Source: Acidobacteriota bacterium (lineage in GTDB: Bacteria; Acidobacteriota; Terriglobia; Bryobacterales; Bryobacteraceae). Taken from it: a stretch of DNA of 64,000 nt. The position numbers were made by a program, and so were the translations under genes. Numbering within the stretch: position 1 is the first letter of the stretch; every line of letters begins with the position of its first letter. Of the stretch, positions 60,709 to 64,000 are shown in pieces. The notes under the pieces were generated by a model. It was not told the DNA's origin, searched no databases, and worked only from the letters and a program-made list of their open reading frames with translations. The DNA is taken from contig CANIVU010000028.1 in the NCBI GenBank assembly GCA_947470805.1, positions 1 to 64,000 of the forward strand, given 5' to 3'.

Positions 60709-61028
60709 AAACCCACGACATTGCCTTCTGGATCGCGCACCCACGCGAACGTTCCCGTGGGAATCGTCACCGGCCCCACCAGTTTTTTCCCGCCCAGCCC
60801 CACTGCCTTCGCGATTGCCGCGGCCACATCTTCCACCTGGACGTAGAAGATCGTGTAGTTAAATGGCTCGTGGCCCAGACTCGTTAAATGACCGCTGATT
60901 CCCGCGGTTTTCTCAGCAACCTGAAACAGGTCGTTAAACTCCCACTCAAATAGTTCTTTGTAGAATGCCTGCGTCTTTGCCAGTTCGCGGCAGCCGATTT
61001 CAAAATGAACAACCGGGTGTTTTGCCAT
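60699..61028 (-). CDS. VOC family protein (glyoxalase/bleomycin-resistance fold)
   Basis: 109 residues from ATG 61028. The paired beta-alpha-beta-beta-beta modules are visible: VVHFEIGCRELAKTQAFYKE (~5-24) and a second half starting FNYTIFYVQVEDVAAAIAKA, ending TFAWVRDPEGNVVGLWK. The terminal V-R-D-P-E-G-N-x-V-G-L-W is a hallmark of the family. Substrate unknown; these include dioxygenases, lyases and drug-binding proteins. An alternative GTG-like extension to 61046 adds six residues and is less likely. Last gene of a minus-strand pair with the BON protein (22 bases apart). Confidence 0.88.
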   Translation of the reverse strand: MAKHPVVHFEIGCRELAKTQAFYKELFEWEFNDLFQVAEKTAGISGHLTSLGHEPFNYTIFYVQVEDVAAAIAKAVGLGGKKLVGPVTIPTGTFAWVRDPEGNVVGLWK

Positions 61029-61050
61029 TCCGGCAAAATAGCACAAACAG

Positions 61051-61668
61051 CTACTTCTTCGGTTTCTTGAACTTCATCGTCTCCTGCACCTCGATGTTGT
61101 TGGTGACGGAAAACGCTCCAAACACGCCATTTGCCTGTAACTCCGCGATCGTGCGATCCCCTGTGTTGGGCAGCATTCCCTCCAACGTCACCTGGCCATT
61201 CTTGACGATGATGTGGACGGGATGGTTCCCCATCGGCGGATCGTTCGTGATTCCGCTCATCGCACTCATCCGGGACATAAAAAGCGGCGTGCCTCGGTTT
61301 GGATTGAAGCGAGAGAGGGCCGGGTGACCGTAAATGGCAACGTAGGTCTGCAAACGGATTCGATCGTCATTGGGCGAAAGGGGTAGCACTTCAATCTGGT
61401 TCTCCACCTTCGCCACGCCTTCCACTCGCCTCGTTACGTTCTCCGCTGACTGTTTGAGAATCGGCCGCGAAGCCTGTCCCCGCAGAACGACGGCGTCGCC
61501 CTTAAAACTGAATCGGAGACTATCAAAAACGCCGTACTCAGGTAGCGTGAGAATCTCCCGCTGTATGCTGCGGGCCATACGGATCACGGCCTGTTCGTTC
61601 GTTGCTGGCGTCTGCGCCACGGCCGCCGTGCTGAGCGCAAGAGCGAGAATGCCAATTTGGATTCGCAT
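61051..61668 (-). CDS. Exported protein with two BON domains
   Basis: 205 residues from ATG 61668, with AGGAGG 5 bases upstream. Signal peptide MRIQIGILALALSTAAVA. Two BON-type domains: ~residues 25-95 (TLPEYGVFDSLRFSFKGDAV, VVLRGQASRPILKQSAENVT, IEVLP) and ~100-190 (MGNHPVHIIVKNGQVTLEGM, AELQANGVFGAFSVTNNIEV). BON domains bind phospholipids and often occur in periplasmic osmotic-stress proteins such as OsmY. Likely periplasmic envelope protein. It is the first gene of a unit with the VOC gene and follows a decayed gene. Confidence 0.85.
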   Translation of the reverse strand: MRIQIGILALALSTAAVAQTPATNEQAVIRMARSIQREILTLPEYGVFDSLRFSFKGDAVVLRGQASRPILKQSAENVTRRVEGVAKVENQIEVLPLSPNDDRIRLQTYVAIYGHPALSRFNPNRGTPLFMSRMSAMSGITNDPPMGNHPVHIIVKNGQVTLEGMLPNTGDRTIAELQANGVFGAFSVTNNIEVQETMKFKKPKK

Positions 61669-61693
61669 AGCGCCTCCTGCTACCTCAGATGCG

Positions 61694-63120
61694 TCACCGG
61701 CCTTCGACGATGCGTATTGTGTGGCGCCCCGTGGCCACGTCCACGCCGCGCACCAACTCGAACCCCGCCAGAACCCGCGCCGTCCCATCGGCCGCCATCA
61801 ACGAATACAACCGATTCTCCTCCACCGTGAACCACACCGGGAATTCGTTCAGCCGAACGTAATTTCGCCCCCAATTGCAACCCCGGCCCCCACGGCTCAG
61901 CGCGCAGACCCTGCGATTTCATCAACAACCACAGCAACGCCGTACGGTTGAAGTTCCCTTCTCCGTACCAGTCCTCAATATGCCCATCGGCGCGTTGCAT
62001 CGACAGCATCACCTCCATCTCCGAGTCATTCCACGCCAGTGCCTCGGGCATCGGCTCCCGGTTCACCAGATAGATGGCGCTCTCAATGGCGTCCGCATAC
62101 CCACCGAACGAACCCAACTTCGGGTCGTGCCGGGCGTACTGCGGCAAACTCTTCAAAACGAGCACCACGGCGTCCCGGTATTGCACCTCGCCCGTTACCT
62201 GATAGAACGTGTACATCGCCCCGTATAGGTAGCCCCAGTTGTCGCTCAGCCTGTCGTCAATCGGCTTCAACGTCTCCGAGTCGATCGTGTTGAACAGCAT
62301 CCCGTCACCGTTCGCCGACTCCAACACCCGGTCGAACATCCGCGCCAGCACCGGCCGCATTTTTTGTTCCCGCGCTGTTCCCAACTGATGATCCAAGGCG
62401 AACTGCGTCACCAACCCCACGACCATCTCATTGCCGTGATCGCGCAGTTTCGACTTCCGGTCACCTGTGTGTTTGGCGAAATCCCACTCCATGCTTGGCA
62501 GCCCGAAGTTCCCGGGCAGAACTTCCTCGATATACGCATCGGCAATCCGGCGCCCCCACGCAAGATAGCGCACTTCGCCCGTTAGCAAAGAGAGCCGCGG
62601 CATCACCTGCAAATAATCCCCGTTCAACTCACTATCGGACGCCGGCAGCTTGCCAAACCGCGACGCCACGCTTCCCCGCTCCATCGCCGCCGCCACCATA
62701 TCGGCCATCCGGTCCGTTCCAAGGCGTACGGCCCAGATACTCGGTCACCGTCATGAGCCCGCCTTTGGCGTACTCCCCAGCGCCAAACACGCTCAGCGGG
62801 CCCAGCGTGCCGCCCTTCAATTCCAGATTCGCCGGCCCCCCATCGGCGGCCGACGTGTAGCGAATCTCGTTGCGCAGCATCTCGCGCAACTGCCCGACGT
62901 AGAGGCCCGGATCGGTCAGGCGCGCCGTCAGCATCAGCTACGGATAAAGGTCCGCGCCCGAGTTGTGAGGCGTGTAGAGCGCCTTGGGATCATCATGGCG
63001 CAGCCACGCTTTCATCGACTGTTGCGACACCGCCAACGCCCGTTCATGCTGCACGCCGAGCGACTCCACCTGCCCCGGTAGCGCCACACCAGCCAGCAAT
63101 ACCAACCCGAAAATGCGCAC
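61694..63120 (-). pseudogene. Decayed exported protein of alpha/alpha-toroid type, three lesions
   Basis: Start GTG 63120 follows GGAGGG and gives MRIFGLVLLAGVALPGQVES. It reads ...HNSGADLYP then TAG at 62938-62940, continues in frame as LMLTARLTDPGLYVGQLREM, then one extra base near 62711-62716 shifts into DRMADMVAAAMERGS and a long intact stretch (WGYLYGAMYTFYQVTGEVQY, HIEDWYGEGNFNRTALLWL). Near 61882-61886 one extra G shifts out of RNYVRLNEFPVWFTVEENRL and ARVLAGFELVRGVDVATGR, which ends with TGA at 61694. The repeated helical hairpins suggest a glycoside-hydrolase-like toroid, but no family was recognised. One nonsense plus two frameshifts favour true decay. Confidence 0.7.
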
Positions 63121-63125
63121 GAAAA

Positions 63126-63165
63126 AGCCCTCCAGCCATACGGTACACCCGCTGGCCGGAGGGCT
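63126..63165 (-). terminator. Terminator for tpiA that carries the next gene's ribosome site
   Basis: On the minus strand, AGCCCTCCGGCCA (63165-63153) pairs with TGGCTGGAGGGCT (63138-63126), with one mismatch and a ~14-base loop. It is followed by TTTTTC, a standard intrinsic terminator. The GGAGGG in the second arm is also the Shine-Dalgarno sequence of the GTG at 63120, so the ribosome site of the downstream gene lies inside the stem. Confidence 0.7.
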
Positions 63166-63181
63166 CAATCCCTAGCGAAAA

Positions 63182-63931
63182 CTAGAAGTTGACGATCGAA
63201 GCGAACGAGCCCGCTTCCAAACTCGCGCCACCCACAAGCGCGCCATCAATCTCCGGTTGCGCCATCAGGTTCTTCACGTTGTCCGGCTTCACACTGCCGC
63301 CGTACAGGATGCGCACCGCGGCGCCGGCTTCGGCCCCGAACTTCGCCGTCACCAACGCGCGAATGGCGCGGTGGGCATCGGCCGCCATGTCGGGCGTGGC
63401 CGTCTTGCCGGTGCCAATCGCCCACACGGGCTCATAAGCAATCACGATCTTGGCGAACGATTCGGCATCCAGGCCAGCAATGCCGCCGTTGAACTGCTCG
63501 GCAAGCACGGCTTCGGTCTGGCTGGCCTCACGCTCTTCCAGCCGCTCGCCGACGCAGACGATCGGGCGCAACCCGGCGGCCAGCGCGGCCTTCGTGCGGT
63601 CCAGCACCGTGGCGTCGGTCTCACCAAAGTACTGGCGCCGTTCGCTGTGGCCGATGATGACCCACTCGGCGCCCGTGGCCTTGATCATGGGCCCGGAGAT
63701 CTCACCGGTGAACGCGCCTTCGTTCTTCCAGTACAGGTTCTGCGCGCCCACGCCGACGCGCGTGCCGCGCGTGGCCTCCACCGCCGTGGGGATGTTCACG
63801 AACGGCGGGCAGATCGCCACTTCGCAGTGCTTCGATTCGGCCACCAGGGGCAGGAATCCATCAAAGAATGCTTTGGTTTCCGCCGGCGTCTTGTACATTT
63901 TCCAATTGCCGGCCATTAGCGGGGTTCTCAT
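63182..63931 (-). CDS. tpiA: Triosephosphate isomerase
   Basis: 249 residues. N-terminal MAGNWKMYKT with the substrate Asn-Lys, catalytic His in VIIGHSERRQYFGE (~residue 93), catalytic Glu in AYEPVWAIGTGKTATP (~165), and the phosphate loop ILYGGSVKPDN with GALVGGASLEAGSF. It interconverts dihydroxyacetone phosphate and glyceraldehyde 3-phosphate in the cytoplasm. The start has AAAGGAACGAG ~15 bases upstream. The 69 bases between the start and the window end include a short palindromic gccgaaa/tttcggc element but no complete gene. Confidence 0.97.
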   Translation of the reverse strand: MRTPLMAGNWKMYKTPAETKAFFDGFLPLVAESKHCEVAICPPFVNIPTAVEATRGTRVGVGAQNLYWKNEGAFTGEISGPMIKATGAEWVIIGHSERRQYFGETDATVLDRTKAALAAGLRPIVCVGERLEEREASQTEAVLAEQFNGGIAGLDAESFAKIVIAYEPVWAIGTGKTATPDMAADAHRAIRALVTAKFGAEAGAAVRILYGGSVKPDNVKNLMAQPEIDGALVGGASLEAGSFASIVNF

Positions 63932-64000
63932 AATTCGTGTAAGAAACTCGTTCCTTTCGTAATCACGGCGCCGAAATTTTCGGCTACCGTCTGTCCGATG

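Overview
This window reads as a chromosomal segment of a high-GC Acidobacteriota bacterium, most likely from the Bryobacterales/Solibacter group. The evidence is the co-occurrence of several DUF1501 + DUF1549/DUF1553 pairs, a DUF1592-type + DUF1552 pair, two very large carboxypeptidase-regulatory-domain/TonB-receptor-like outer-membrane proteins, and a kinase with FlgO-like and TPR regions. No rRNA, tRNA, CRISPR array, transposase or integrase was recognised. The assignment rests on gene families, not on a marker-gene comparison.

Layout. 1-5.8 kb: minus-strand gamma-glutamyltransferase (cut by the window edge), small exported and membrane proteins, and a DUF1501/DUF1553 pair. 5.9-18.1 kb: one long plus-strand run of overlapping or closely spaced genes: DUF1592-type, DUF1552, two leucine-rich-repeat proteins separated by a 3-copy ~90-bp tandem repeat, an alpha/beta hydrolase, a protein with a duplicated PFC(Q/E)ECQKHMVE motif, a DUF4123-domain protein with a long extra C-terminal region, and a predicted pseudokinase with FlgO-like and TPR regions. 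The last four look like an orphan effector/adaptor module of the kind known from type VI secretion loci, without VgrG, Hcp or sheath genes in view; this is the strongest candidate for something undescribed. 18.1-23.2 kb is a decayed accessory patch: gldA, a broken nucleotidyltransferase pair, a displaced copy of the 3' end of comM, a frameshifted regulatory-domain protein and a Cys-rich exported protein. 23.2-28.8 kb: comM, exported proteins, an exported methyltransferase, oligogalacturonate lyase and an HDOD protein. 28.9-33.9 kb: a tightly overlapping ABC exporter / membrane protein / ferredoxin / ferredoxin reductase operon ending in a perfect 18-bp hairpin. 33.9-38.0 kb: SDR plus a second DUF1501/DUF1553 pair. 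40-44 kb: acpP-fabF-etfB-etfA. 44-51.3 kb: esterase, heptose-phosphate adenylyltransferase, mfd, SurA-like chaperone, YhaM-like nuclease and a BlaI-type regulator. 51.4-64 kb: two TonB-receptor-like proteins, small proteins, a decayed gene and tpiA.

Two window-scale patterns stand out. The plus strand is visibly G-richer than C over roughly the first 51 kb and C-richer after about 51.4 kb, on genes of both orientations; the switch lies in an AT-rich intergenic stretch with a weak dif-like sequence. Second, several genes carry single-base indels in homopolymers (C11, T6, G5, A-run), which may be consensus errors, while two loci (nucleotidyltransferase, 61.7-63.1 kb) also carry nonsense codons and look truly decayed. 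All functions are inferred from reading the translated sequence by eye; no database search was run.
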